Positions 16,081 to 24,711 of a DNA stretch of 64,000 nucleotides are shown in pieces (within the stretch, counting starts at the first letter, position 1; each line of letters begins with the position of its first letter). This stretch comes from WRAV01 sp050950205. Lineage in GTDB: Bacteria > Bacillota > Clostridia > Oscillospirales > Ruminococcaceae. The translations under genes and the position numbers were made by a program. The DNA lies in the NCBI GenBank assembly GCA_050950205.1, contig JBMNHF010000016.1, positions 104,523 to 168,522 of the forward strand. Reading direction: 5' to 3'. The notes beneath the pieces were generated by a model that saw nothing but the letters and a program-made list of their open reading frames with translations, was not told where the DNA came from and ran no database searches.

Positions 16081-17487
16081 TTGACCGCGCTTTTGCGACG
16101 GTTCTTTTCCACAAAATCTATGCTCTCCGATTCCCAAAGGCTGGGAGAGGTTCCGGGCACCTATGAGGCTTACCGCACGGCTCTGAACATTGCTCTACCC
16201 TCCATGTCCGAAGCCCTTCTGGTTGCCTTGGTTTCCCTGGTGGATACCATCATGGTGAGCTCCATTGGTACCGAAGCCATTGCGGCGGTGGCCCTATGTA
16301 CCCAACCTCGTTTTATCATCATTACACCCATACTGGCCCTCAACGTGGCCATTACCTCCATTGTAGCCCGACGTAAGGGAGAGGGGAATACCACTTCAGC
16401 CGGGCATTGTCTGCGTCAGGGAATTTTAATCAGTTTGGCTGTTTCTCTTGTGGCATCCGCTCTGGCCATGGTGTTTCGCCGGGAAATTCTATGGTTTGTG
16501 GGGGCTCAGGCCGATACTATTGAACAAGCTACCTGGTATCTGCAGTACATATTGCTGGGTATTCCCCCGTTTTGTGTTTCCGCAACCATCTGCGCTGCCC
16601 AGAGAGGAGCAGGCAACACTCGGGTTGCCATGCGGGTCAACGTGGTGGCCAACCTGGTGAACATCGTCTTTAACTACCTGCTGATAGGTGGAAACTTCGG
16701 CTTTCCCCGCTTGGAGACAAAAGGGGCAGCTATCGCCACGTCTTTGGGCTGGACGGTGGGGCTCTTTTTGGCTCTGTTTAGCGTATCCTATCGGGAAAGC
16801 TTTTTGACCATTCGCTCCAAGGAGGGCTGGCGTTTTGAGAAAGAGACCCTGCAACCGATCTATCAGGTGGCCTCTGGTGCTTTTGTAGAACAGGCCTTTG
16901 TGCGAATCGGCATTTTAACCTACAGCAAACTGGTAGCAGGCCTTGGCACCGTGATGCTGGCGGCCAATACCATAGGAATGAATATTATCTCCATGAGCTT
17001 TTCCATCGGAGATGGTCTGGGTATCTGTGCTGCTTCTCTGGTGGGGCAGAATTTGGGGAAAAAGCGCCCCGATCTTGCAGAGATGTATGGGAAGGTGTGC
17101 AGCCGCATTGCGGCGGTGCTCTGCTCGATTATTTTTCTCTTTTTCGTGCTCCGCGGCCGCTGGATCTTCTCTCTGTTTTCCACAGAGCCTGCTATTGTGC
17201 AGGTCAGCGAAGCCATCATGGTCATCATCAGCATTACCACCATGGGACAAGCCATACAGCTGGTTTACATGGGATCCCTGCGGGGTGCTGGAGATACTCG
17301 CTACACTGCGGCAGTCTCCATGCTCTGCCTGATGATTTTGCGCCCCGGTCTGGCCTGGGTTTTGGCCTACCCGGCAAAGATGGGACTCATTGGCGCTTGG
17401 CTGGGATTTTTGGCCGACCAATATTTGCGTCTGCTTCTCACCTATCTTCGCTTTAAGGGCGGTAGGTGGATGAAAATTAAACTGTAG
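16081..17487 (+). CDS. MATE family multidrug/metabolite exporter
   Basis: 468 residues with about twelve transmembrane helices in two related halves. The family uses sodium or proton gradients to export cationic compounds. ALPSMSEALLVALVSLVDTIMVSSIG and the second-half GAFVEQAFVRIG are typical helix 1 and helix 7 patterns, as is the GAGDTRYTA loop. I place the start at TTG 16081 because AGAAAAGAAGTGA, a near-perfect anti-16S match, precedes it at 5-6 bases; a GTG at 16051 has no such site. Monocistronic, followed by a shared terminator. Confidence 0.9.
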   Translation: MTALLRRFFSTKSMLSDSQRLGEVPGTYEAYRTALNIALPSMSEALLVALVSLVDTIMVSSIGTEAIAAVALCTQPRFIIITPILALNVAITSIVARRKGEGNTTSAGHCLRQGILISLAVSLVASALAMVFRREILWFVGAQADTIEQATWYLQYILLGIPPFCVSATICAAQRGAGNTRVAMRVNVVANLVNIVFNYLLIGGNFGFPRLETKGAAIATSLGWTVGLFLALFSVSYRESFLTIRSKEGWRFEKETLQPIYQVASGAFVEQAFVRIGILTYSKLVAGLGTVMLAANTIGMNIISMSFSIGDGLGICAASLVGQNLGKKRPDLAEMYGKVCSRIAAVLCSIIFLFFVLRGRWIFSLFSTEPAIVQVSEAIMVIISITTMGQAIQLVYMGSLRGAGDTRYTAAVSMLCLMILRPGLAWVLAYPAKMGLIGAWLGFLADQYLRLLLTYLRFKGGRWMKIKL

Positions 17488-17494
17488 TCAGCAG

Positions 17495-17525
17495 AAAATC
17501 CACCCCGACTGATCGGGGTGGATTT
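17495..17525. terminator. Bidirectional terminator
   Basis: AAAATCCACCCCGA and its complement around CTGA, with A and T tracts on both sides. It sits between the MATE gene (plus) and the small protein at 17531-17677 (minus). Confidence 0.9.
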
Positions 17526-17530
17526 TAGGA

Positions 17531-17677
17531 TTAATTATACTGGTTGTTGTTCTCTTTGGAAGTAGCTCCCTTTTGGTTGTTCTGCTGCTGCTTATTCTGG
17601 GTGTTTTGGTTTTGCATGTTTCCACCCTTGGTATTTTTTGCATTATTATTGGCTCTATTTTCAGTATTCTTTGCCAT
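17531..17677 (-). CDS. Small Asn/Gln/Lys-rich protein, possible spore protein
   Basis: 48 residues beginning MAKNTENRANNNAKN and ending KENNNQYN; Asn, Gln and Lys make up more than half and there is no Cys or Trp. The ATG at 17677 follows GAGGTGATT at 8-base spacing; an overlapping ATG in another frame is too close to that site. A sigma-G-like promoter (GCATA-N17-GATACTA, 17736-17708) and a terminator right after the stop complete a small transcription unit. The composition recalls gamma-type small acid-soluble spore proteins, but I see no conserved family motif, so the role is inference. Confidence 0.55.
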   Translation of the reverse strand: MAKNTENRANNNAKNTKGGNMQNQNTQNKQQQNNQKGATSKENNNQYN

Positions 17678-17707
17678 TTCATAATCACCTCGCTTCCGTG
17701 GTATCAT

Positions 17708-17736
17708 TAGTATCTACACAATTTGTGATATTATGC
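17708..17736 (-). promoter_or_regulatory. sigma-G-like promoter for small Asn/Gln-rich protein
   Basis: Minus strand GCATA (17736-17732), 17-base spacer, GATACTA (17714-17708), one base from the CATACTA-type -10 used by forespore sigma-G. The start would fall about 24 bases before the ATG. Confidence 0.5.
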
Positions 17737-17807
17737 AAATATTTGGATGTTTTCCATTTTGCTTTCCAAAATTTATACAAAAATAGTATAAAATACAAGG
17801 TTGATGA

Positions 17808-17836
17808 TTGAGCTTGGCGGGTGGCTGTGCTATAAT
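17808..17836 (+). promoter_or_regulatory. sigma-A promoter for rubrerythrin
   Basis: TTGAGC (17808-17813), 17-base spacer, TATAAT (17831-17836). Confidence 0.75.
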
Positions 17837-17874
17837 AAAACCCACAGCATTATCTAGCAATGGAGGGGTTATCA

Positions 17875-18420
17875 ATGACAAAGTATATCTGCACGATTTG
17901 TGGTTATGTTCATGATGGAGACACTCCGCCGGAATTTTGCCCCCAGTGCAAGGCGCCGGCTTCTAAATTCAAGCCTATGAATCAAGGCACCCTGGCCTGG
18001 GCAGACGAGCACCGCATCGGCGTAGCTGAAGGGGTGGATCAGGAGATTGTGGAGGAACTGCGGGCCAACTTTATGGGAGAATGCACCGAGGTGGGCATGT
18101 ACCTGGCCATGAGCCGTCAGGCAGACCGGGAAGGATACCCCGAAATTGCCGAAGCCTACAAGCGCATTGCCTTTGAGGAGGCGGAGCATGCTGCCAAGTT
18201 TGCCGAGCTGCTGGGCGAAGTGGTGCACGCCGATACCCGCAAAAATCTGGAGCTGCGGGTAGATGCCGAATACGGAGCCTGCGAAGGCAAAAAGCGGGTA
18301 GCTACCAAGGCCAAACAGCTGGGCTTGGATGCCATTCACGACACCGTTCACGAAATGTGCAAGGACGAAGCGCGTCACGGCTGTGCTTTCAAGGGTCTGC
18401 TGGATCGTTATTTTAAATAA
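17875..18420 (+). CDS. Reverse rubrerythrin (rubredoxin-ferritin-like peroxidase)
   Basis: 181 residues. The rubredoxin domain is N-terminal (CTICGYVHDG...CPQCKA, four Cys), followed by a ferritin-like diiron domain with Glu-rich helices (FMGECTEVGMYLAM, FEEAEHAAKF, MCKDEARHG). This order is the reverse of classical rubrerythrin and matches the clostridial revRbr that reduces hydrogen peroxide and oxygen with NADH-derived electrons. It protects anaerobes from oxygen. ATG 17875 follows GGAGGGG. It has its own strong promoter. Confidence 0.93.
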   Translation: MTKYICTICGYVHDGDTPPEFCPQCKAPASKFKPMNQGTLAWADEHRIGVAEGVDQEIVEELRANFMGECTEVGMYLAMSRQADREGYPEIAEAYKRIAFEEAEHAAKFAELLGEVVHADTRKNLELRVDAEYGACEGKKRVATKAKQLGLDAIHDTVHEMCKDEARHGCAFKGLLDRYFK

Positions 18421-18435
18421 AATCAAAAATCCTAC

Positions 18436-18464
18436 TTGCATTACACGGCAATATCTGATAAAAT
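18436..18464 (+). promoter_or_regulatory. sigma-A promoter for rpmB
   Basis: TTGCAT (18436-18441), 17-base spacer, TAAAAT (18459-18464). Confidence 0.75.
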
Positions 18465-18518
18465 ACTAATGTTGTCCCAATAAGGATCGTATTATTTCAG
18501 ACAAAGGAGGTGCAGACT

Positions 18519-18707
18519 ATGGCTAAATGCGACATCTGCGGCAAAGGTGTTTCGTTCGGTATTCAAGTGTCCCACTCCCATAGGAGAAGCAATCGCACCT
18601 GGAGGCCCAACGTCAAGCGCGTCAGAGCAATGGTAAAGGGCGCTCCCTGCCGCATCTATGCCTGCACCCGTTGCCTGCGCTCGGACAAGGTAACCCGCGC
18701 GCAATAA
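18519..18707 (+). CDS. rpmB: 50S ribosomal protein L28, zinc-binding form
   Basis: 62 residues: MAKCDICGKG...SHSHRRSNRTWRPNVKRV...CTRCLRSDKV. Two CxxC pairs make it the Cys4 (zinc-binding) paralogue rather than the Cys-free form used in zinc limitation. ATG 18519 follows AAAGGAGGTG. Own promoter and terminator; monocistronic. Confidence 0.96.
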   Translation: MAKCDICGKGVSFGIQVSHSHRRSNRTWRPNVKRVRAMVKGAPCRIYACTRCLRSDKVTRAQ

Positions 18708-18725
18708 AAGCAGGATCACAAAAGC

Positions 18726-18754
18726 AAGGCCGCCAAGCACAGGCGGCCTTTTTG
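18726..18754 (+). terminator. rpmB terminator
   Basis: AAGGCCGCC (18726-18734) pairs with GGCGGCCTT (18742-18750), followed by TTTG. Confidence 0.85.
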
Positions 18755-18783
18755 TGTTGTGCTTTTACTTGGTAATAGAGCGA

Positions 18784-19911
18784 TCAACTTTGTGGCGGGC
18801 CCGGCGGAAGATGGCTGGAATCTTCCTCAAGGGTCGCTTTTTTATGTGTTTTATATTCCAGCATCCCCCAAATCAGTGCCGGAAGAGCTAGCTGAAAGAC
18901 CCAGGAATAACAGGGGGAGAGGTTGAGGAGATGTTCCATATCCATGATGTTGCTCACCACCACCATACTCAAAGCAAAGGAAAAAATCCCAACCGGGGCG
19001 GTGAGAGCCTGAGGCTCAGCCCTTGCCAACAGAAAGGAGATGCCCTCCACCGCAGCCCGCAGACAGACGGTAAACTTGGTCAAGCCACTGAGCAGCAGGA
19101 CGATGGATATAATTTCCTCCATGCGGGAGAGGAAGTCCCCCACATGAAGCAGCTTAACGGCGCTGTGGCTCTGAAAATAAAGAAGGCGGAGCATAGGTTC
19201 TCCCAGCAGCAAAAGGTTGCAAAGGAGCATGGCCAGAAGGATAACGCCAGACCATAGGATTCCATAGCGAAAAATATGGGAAAGCTCGTTGGGGTTTTGC
19301 CGCCGGGAGAGAAGCGGCAAAAAAACCACGCACTCCAAAAAGGGAAAAGAGAGATACCAAGCGGTGCTGTACAGCAGGTGGGAGGGGCTGCGGCGGAGCA
19401 TGGGGAAGAGGTTGAGGAGCTTCATTTCCTGGATGGAGGTTGCCAAAATAAAAATGGCTACCCCCAAAAACACGGTAAATACAATGAGCGCCCACCGCCC
19501 CATAATGGCCTCGCCCCCTCGAGACAAAAAGATGCCGGCAAGGGTAAAGAGAATCATAATCAGCTGGTAGGGGGGATTTTGCAAGCTGTTCACCCGCCCA
19601 AATTCACTGAGGGTGCGCATCAGCAGGGCGGAAAGAAATAAATAGTACAGCACAAAGAGAAGGGTCACTACGCCTCCTCCTCCCTTACCAAACAGGGAGG
19701 CGAGGGTTTCAAAAAAGCTGTTTTTTTGACCCAGACGAAGAATTCTGGCGTAAAGGGCGACAATCAATAGAGAAAAGGCCCCTGCCAGCAATAGGGTCAG
19801 CCAAGAGTCCCGGCCACCCCATTGGTTGATGCCGAAAAGAGCACTGTTTCCCGTTAAAAACAACACCATCAGGCAGATGGCCTGTCGCGAAGACATTTCC
19901 TGAGTCTGCAT
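18784..19911 (-). CDS. gerAB: Germinant receptor subunit B (GerAB-type permease)
   Basis: 375 residues, about ten transmembrane helices, of the amino acid permease-like spore germination family. The B subunit binds the germinant in the spore inner membrane. It starts MSSRQAICLMVLFLTGNSALF after a short lead, typical of GerAB, and has the PFLECVVFLPLL segment near the middle. It is last in the order gerAA-gerAC-D-gerAB, about 85 bases after the small D-type gene. The C-terminal tail is soluble and charged. Germinant specificity cannot be read from sequence. Confidence 0.92.
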   Translation of the reverse strand: MQTQEMSSRQAICLMVLFLTGNSALFGINQWGGRDSWLTLLLAGAFSLLIVALYARILRLGQKNSFFETLASLFGKGGGGVVTLLFVLYYLFLSALLMRTLSEFGRVNSLQNPPYQLIMILFTLAGIFLSRGGEAIMGRWALIVFTVFLGVAIFILATSIQEMKLLNLFPMLRRSPSHLLYSTAWYLSFPFLECVVFLPLLSRRQNPNELSHIFRYGILWSGVILLAMLLCNLLLLGEPMLRLLYFQSHSAVKLLHVGDFLSRMEEIISIVLLLSGLTKFTVCLRAAVEGISFLLARAEPQALTAPVGIFSFALSMVVVSNIMDMEHLLNLSPCYSWVFQLALPALIWGMLEYKTHKKATLEEDSSHLPPGPPQS

Positions 19912-19995
19912 GAATCAACCGGCCTTTCCAGATGAAGCTGCGCACCGCAGCCACAGAATTGAAAGAGCATATTTGAAAGCAAAGGGGCACTGCGT

Positions 19996-20214
19996 TTAAC
20001 CCTGCCGGAACAGTGTGGCAAACAGATCAATCACCTTGGGCATTTCCGGCAGGAGAGAAGCCGCTATCATGATGGCTCCGCTTGTCACCAGCAGCACAAG
20101 GTAGCAAAGATTGACTTTCAAACTGCGCTGCCTCTTGGTCCGGCGATAATCCAAAAGGTATACTCCAAGGAACATCGCCCCCAAAAGGATTGCATCCACA
20201 AATTTATCCTTCAT
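19996..20214 (-). CDS. Small two-helix protein in ger operon, D-subunit-like
   Basis: 72 residues: two transmembrane helices (about 6-20 and 29-48) joined by a very basic loop (YRRTKRQRSLK), then a short amphipathic tail. The ATG at 20214 overlaps the gerAC stop as ATGA, so translation is coupled. Small two-helix D subunits are known in or beside several Bacillus ger operons and tune germination. Here the gene sits inside the operon, between C and B. The D assignment is by size, topology and place only. Confidence 0.7.
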   Translation of the reverse strand: MKDKFVDAILLGAMFLGVYLLDYRRTKRQRSLKVNLCYLVLLVTSGAIMIAASLLPEMPKVIDLFATLFRQG

Positions 20215-21347
20215 ATTCCCCGCACAATCCCCGAATCCAATATTTCCATGGTGACGCGGACATCCATGGACACTTCTGGCCGGGCCTCCTTGCTTTTGGA
20301 TTGGATGGATTCCCACAGGGAATCATCCTGCAAATAAACGTCGTACAGCCAATCGGCAGGGTTGGTGTCGCCGTTGTGCAGCTGGTAGTTTAGAAGCTCC
20401 TGTATCTGTTGGCCCAGAGCCTGAGAGGCTGCCTGTTCCAGCGCCGCTTTTTGATCGGGGTTCTCCAGATCCGTCCCCACCACCGATTGACCCAGTTGCC
20501 CCTTGGCCCGCACATCCAGCCGGAAGATGATTTGATCCTCCCCTTCCTCAAAGGAACGCTGGGTTTTGCTTTGGGTGATGTGAATGGTGGAATTTTCGTC
20601 ACTTCCCGGCAGTTGAAAGGTAAGATCGTGGGAGGCCAGCCGATCTTTAACCAACAGATAAATGGGAACATACCCTTCCGGCAGGGTATAGCGAAGATTT
20701 CCCTCCACAAACACTGCCAGCCCCTCCAGTTGGATGTAAGCATCCTCCTGCTCTTCCTCCTGCTTGGAGCCAACGGCAGGGAGCATCAAAGACTTGCCCG
20801 GCGTGTGCAGGGCGTCCAGAGCATTGAAGATGGAGACTTCCCGGGGCTGGAACTGGGTGTTGTTGGACTGGGTGATCATTTTGCTCAAGGCATAGGAGGC
20901 CACCGAAAGATCCCGTCCCTTGGCGGCGAAAATTTCCGACGCCGTATCGTCCAGAGAAATGGCAAGCTGTATGGTTTCCCGGATGTCCACATTCCGTAGA
21001 AAGCCGTCCAGCAGGCTGGCAATGCCCTGTTGGGCAAGGGCTTGGCTGATGACAATCACTTCCATATTGCCGTAATGAAACTGCCGGCTGAGCATGGTTT
21101 TGGCTTGCTGCAACGCCTGTGGAACCGTTGCCCCCTCCAGAGAGACGGTATAGGATTTGACCCCTTCCTGCATGCTGCCTCCCAAATCAATCAGCTCTAG
21201 GGTGACTTGGTACCCTTCCTCGGCTTCATCAATGGCCATGCCGGCCACAAGGTCGAACTCGTTGAGATCCCGGTAGTTGCCGCACCCGCTAAGGAACAGG
21301 GCAAGGCATAGGATGGCGATGATAAGGCTTTTCTTCAATGGGATCAC
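20211..21347 (-). CDS. gerAC: Germinant receptor subunit C (GerAC lipoprotein)
   Basis: 378 residues. A signal peptide with lipobox LFLSGCGN marks a lipoprotein anchored on the outer face of the spore inner membrane. The body follows the GerAC pattern: YRDLNEFDLVAGMAID at the mature N-terminus and ITEG/FRLDVRAKGQL-type strands later. The start GTG (21347) overlaps the gerAA stop in GTGA; a TTG three codons further is an alternative. Its own stop overlaps the D-type gene. Confidence 0.92.
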   Translation of the reverse strand: MIPLKKSLIIAILCLALFLSGCGNYRDLNEFDLVAGMAIDEAEEGYQVTLELIDLGGSMQEGVKSYTVSLEGATVPQALQQAKTMLSRQFHYGNMEVIVISQALAQQGIASLLDGFLRNVDIRETIQLAISLDDTASEIFAAKGRDLSVASYALSKMITQSNNTQFQPREVSIFNALDALHTPGKSLMLPAVGSKQEEEQEDAYIQLEGLAVFVEGNLRYTLPEGYVPIYLLVKDRLASHDLTFQLPGSDENSTIHITQSKTQRSFEEGEDQIIFRLDVRAKGQLGQSVVGTDLENPDQKAALEQAASQALGQQIQELLNYQLHNGDTNPADWLYDVYLQDDSLWESIQSKSKEARPEVSMDVRVTMEILDSGIVRGI

Positions 21348-22885
21348 CGCCTTTTGGGTTTGGAAAGCCGAGTGCCCTGGGCGGAGGCGGTGATGGGTCG
21401 CTGCTGCATGGTCCAAAGAGGCGCCCGGAAGAGGATATCCTTACATTGTTGAAACTGCAGGTTTCCGGTGATGGAGATTTGCCACAACCCAAAGGACTTG
21501 AGGTGCAGCAGATGAATGAGCAAAAAGGCGCAACCCATGGTGAGTCCGGGAAAGCCTCCAAAGGCGGCAAAGACATATAAAAAGATACGGGTCATTAAAG
21601 TGGCGGCGTTGAGCTTAGGCACCAGCAAGCTGGTGATACCGGTGAGGGCCACCATGATAATCACCAGAGAGGAGACAAGTTTGGCTTCCACCGCTGCAGA
21701 GCCCAGCACCAGAGCCCCCACCACACTCATGGCCTGCCCCACACCGCTGGACATCCGCACTCCCGTTTCCCGCAGGATGTCGAACATCAGCAGCATGATC
21801 AGAAGCTCCAACACCATGGGGAAGGGAACGTTGAGCCGTTCGTTGGCGATATTCATCAGCAGTGGAGTGGGCAGCAGCTCGTGGTGATAGGTGGTCACCA
21901 CCAGATACAAAGACGGGGTGAGAATGCTGAGCAAAAACCCAAAAATGCGAAGCATTCTGGAAAAAGAGGTATAGTAAAAACTCAGGTAGTAGTCCTCGTT
22001 GCTTTGAAAGTTTTCAATAAAGAGGTAAGGGATGGTCAGCACCACAGGGGTTCCGTCCAACACAATGGCGATGCGGCCCTCCAGCAGTTTGCCGGCCACA
22101 ATGTCGGGGCGCTCGGTGTACCCGGTGGAGCGAAAGGGAGACATGGGGTTGTCCCGAATCAGCTCGTTGAGGTAGTTTGCGTCCAACACGCCGTCAATTT
22201 CAATGGAGTCCAGCCGCCGCTGCAGCTCCTCCAAAGCCGGGCGGTTGACCAGACTGTCCAGATAACAGATGCAGGCCTGGGTGCGGGAGCGGGTGCCAAA
22301 GCTGCGCATCTCCATCTTCAGGTCGTTGGTGCGCAGCCGCCGGTGAAGAAAGGAGAGGTTGAGAATGAGAGATTCTCCAAAGCCCTCCTTAGAACCCGAA
22401 AGGGTGATTTCCCCCTCCGGCTCCGAGACCCCCCGCACAGGAAATCCCTGTGTGCTGAGCACCAGCGCTTTCTCCTCACCGGGAAGAAACAAAACCGAAT
22501 CCCCATAGGTGACCGCCTCCACAACCTCCTGATAGTTTTCTGCGCAGCTGGGATTGTGCACCCAAAGCAACTGCCTTGCAACGGCGTCAAGGTGGTTTTC
22601 TTCGATGTTCAGCAGCTGGGTGTGGGTCAGGGGTCTGATGATGTTATCTCCTACAAAGGCGTTGTCGATCATGCCGGCACAGTAGGCCACCACATATTGC
22701 TGTGCAGGATCCTTTTGGTTTTGCACCTCTCGAATCAGAAAGGTATCGTCTTTTTCAAAGAGGCATTTTAAGATCTGTACATTTTCTGCCAGGCTGGAAG
22801 AGATGGAAATCTTCTTCAGCTCCTCATTGAGCTGTTGCACCGGTTGGGGAATGGTATGCTCCGATTGGTTTGCTTCCCTGGACAA
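21344..22885 (-). CDS. gerAA: Germinant receptor subunit A (GerAA family)
   Basis: 513 residues. A cytoplasmic N-terminal domain (about 1-250) is followed by five to six membrane helices. The IDGVLDANYLNELI, SPFRSTGYTERPDIVAGKLLEGRIAI stretch and PFPMVLELLIMLLMFDILRETGVRMSSGVGQ helix are characteristic. A subunits assemble into the channel-forming core of the receptor. Start is TTG (22885) with AAAGGAG at 8 bases. It is the first gene of the ger operon, preceded by a well-matched sigma-G promoter. Confidence 0.94.
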   Translation of the reverse strand: MSREANQSEHTIPQPVQQLNEELKKISISSSLAENVQILKCLFEKDDTFLIREVQNQKDPAQQYVVAYCAGMIDNAFVGDNIIRPLTHTQLLNIEENHLDAVARQLLWVHNPSCAENYQEVVEAVTYGDSVLFLPGEEKALVLSTQGFPVRGVSEPEGEITLSGSKEGFGESLILNLSFLHRRLRTNDLKMEMRSFGTRSRTQACICYLDSLVNRPALEELQRRLDSIEIDGVLDANYLNELIRDNPMSPFRSTGYTERPDIVAGKLLEGRIAIVLDGTPVVLTIPYLFIENFQSNEDYYLSFYYTSFSRMLRIFGFLLSILTPSLYLVVTTYHHELLPTPLLMNIANERLNVPFPMVLELLIMLLMFDILRETGVRMSSGVGQAMSVVGALVLGSAAVEAKLVSSLVIIMVALTGITSLLVPKLNAATLMTRIFLYVFAAFGGFPGLTMGCAFLLIHLLHLKSFGLWQISITGNLQFQQCKDILFRAPLWTMQQRPITASAQGTRLSKPKRR

Positions 22886-22916
22886 TTGGCATTCTCCTTT
22901 GTCAAAGAGATATCTT

Positions 22917-22945
22917 TAGTATGCATCTCCAGACTGAGATCATAC
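22917..22945 (-). promoter_or_regulatory. sigma-G promoter for gerA operon
   Basis: Minus strand GTATG (22945-22941), 17-base spacer, CATACTA (22923-22917): matches the GHATR / CATxHTA forespore consensus. It lies about 30 bases before the gerAA start. Confidence 0.7.
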
Positions 22946-23121
22946 CATTTAAGATCACAGCAAAATTCCACTTCAAGGGTCTAGAGAATGGATAATTGTT
23001 TTTTCTTGTCATATTCGCACAGAAAAAATAGGGGAAAAGTGGTGAAAAGTTGGCTTGCAAAAAAGGGGTGATGCAGGGTAAAATTAATTTTTCGGGTGGT
23101 GAGCGCTCGAATTTTGTGTTA

Positions 23122-23130
23122 TGCTATAAT
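23122..23130 (+). promoter_or_regulatory. Extended -10 promoter for DUF1846 gene
   Basis: TGC-TATAAT (23122-23130), with no clear -35 element. The start codon is 39 bases downstream. Confidence 0.55.
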
Positions 23131-23168
23131 GGAGTGTGTAATGGAATCACAGATGAGGATGTGAAAAC

Positions 23169-24653
23169 GTGGAGATCGGTTTTGATGCGGATCTTTATAT
23201 GCAAAAACAGAGTGCTCAAATTTTAGAGCGAATCCAACAATCCAAGGGAAAGCTCTACCTGGAATTTGGGGGCAAACTTTTTGACGACTATCACGCTGCA
23301 CGGGTGCTGCCTGGTTTTGACGTAAACGGCAAAATTAAGCTGCTGCAAAAGCTGCGGGATAAGGCGGAAATTCTTCTGTGCATCAAGGCAGAGGATATTG
23401 AAAAAAACAAAATACGTGCCGATTTGGGCATTACCTACGATATGGATGTCTTTCGGCTAATCGATAATCTGCGGGGGATGGGTCTTGCCGTCAATTCGGT
23501 GGTCATTACCCTGTTTGATGGACAACCCTCTGCCGAGGCTTTCCGCAAAAAACTGGAAATGCGGGGGGTAAAAGCCTTTATTCACCGCCGCACCAAGGGA
23601 TACCCCACCGAAATCTCGGTGATTGTCAGCGACGAAGGCTATGGCGCCAACCCCTATATTCCCACCACCTGCCCTTTGGTGGTGGTTACCGCTCCCGGTC
23701 CGGGCAGCGGCAAGCTGGCCACCTGCCTATCCCAAATTTATCACGAGCGCAAACGGGGAAGTGACGCCGGATACGCCAAATTCGAGACCTTCCCCATCTG
23801 GAATATATCCCTGAAGCATCCGGTCAACATGGCATACGAAGCTGCCACCGCCGACCTGGATGACGTGAATATGATCGACCCCTTCCACCTGGAAGCCTAC
23901 GGAAAAACCACCGTCAACTACAACCGGGATATTGAGGTGTTTCCCATCGTCAAAACCATTTTATCCCGCACCTCCAATGTGGGCTCCACCTACCAGTCTC
24001 CCACCGATATGGGGGTGAATATGGCAGGGTTTTGCATTTCCGACGACGAAGTGTGTCGGGAGGCAGCCAAACAGGAAATTATCCGCCGCCACTTCCAAAC
24101 CTTGGTGGATTACAAGCTGGGCCGGGTAGATTACCAGGCTGTCAAGAAGATTGAAATGATTATGAGCCAACTGGATATTTCCGCAGACGACAGGCGGGTG
24201 GTGGCAGCTGCTCTTGCCAAAATGCAGGAAAAGAACGCCCACGCCACCGCCATAGAGCTTCCGGGGGGCAGAATTGTCACCGGGCGGGAAACCTCCTTGA
24301 TGAAGTCGCCTGCCAGTGCCCTGATCAATGCCATCAAACAAATGGCGGGGTTGGCCGATGATCTTTACCTGATTTCTCCGGTGGTGCTGGAGCCCATCAT
24401 CAAGCTGAAAAAGCTCAATTTGGGTGCCCACAGCCTTACCCTGAGCCTGGAGGAGGTTCTCATCTGTCTTTCCATCTGTGCCGCCACCAACCCCACGGTG
24501 GAGCACGCCATGGCCCAACTGCCCAAGCTGCGGGGTTGCGAGGCCCACGCCAGCTACATTGTTCCCGACGGGGACGAAAAAACCATGCGCCGTCTGGGGC
24601 TTAACCTTACCTGCGAGCCGGTGTTCCCCAGCGAGGATTTGTATTACGAATAA
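23169..24653 (+). CDS. DUF1846 domain protein
   Basis: 494 residues, full length for the DUF1846 family common in Bacillota. Conserved parts seen: the N-terminal GFDADLYMQKQS and LYLEFGGKLFDDYHA, the nucleotide-loop-like TAPGPGSGKLATCLSQIYHE (P-loop-like GPGSGK), and FPIWNISLKHPVN. The biochemical role is not established as far as I know; the P-loop-like motif suggests nucleotide binding. Start is GTG with GAGGATG upstream. It is monocistronic, bounded by its own promoter and a bidirectional terminator. Confidence 0.9.
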   Translation: MEIGFDADLYMQKQSAQILERIQQSKGKLYLEFGGKLFDDYHAARVLPGFDVNGKIKLLQKLRDKAEILLCIKAEDIEKNKIRADLGITYDMDVFRLIDNLRGMGLAVNSVVITLFDGQPSAEAFRKKLEMRGVKAFIHRRTKGYPTEISVIVSDEGYGANPYIPTTCPLVVVTAPGPGSGKLATCLSQIYHERKRGSDAGYAKFETFPIWNISLKHPVNMAYEAATADLDDVNMIDPFHLEAYGKTTVNYNRDIEVFPIVKTILSRTSNVGSTYQSPTDMGVNMAGFCISDDEVCREAAKQEIIRRHFQTLVDYKLGRVDYQAVKKIEMIMSQLDISADDRRVVAAALAKMQEKNAHATAIELPGGRIVTGRETSLMKSPASALINAIKQMAGLADDLYLISPVVLEPIIKLKKLNLGAHSLTLSLEEVLICLSICAATNPTVEHAMAQLPKLRGCEAHASYIVPDGDEKTMRRLGLNLTCEPVFPSEDLYYE

Positions 24654-24660
24654 ATTGAAA

Positions 24661-24700
24661 AAAGCACCGCCTGCTTTCGACCGAAAACAGGCGGTGCTTT
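24661..24700. terminator. Bidirectional terminator
   Basis: AAAGCACCGCCTG (24661-24673) and its complement (24688-24700), flanked by A and T tracts, between the convergent DUF1846 and ABC exporter genes. Confidence 0.85.
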
Positions 24701-24711
24701 GCTGTGCTGGC

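Noticed and set aside
17488..17688. 66-codon minus-strand frame overlapping the small Asn/Gln protein
   Set aside because: Its ATG is too close to the ribosome binding site and it runs through the terminator; the 48-codon frame fits better.
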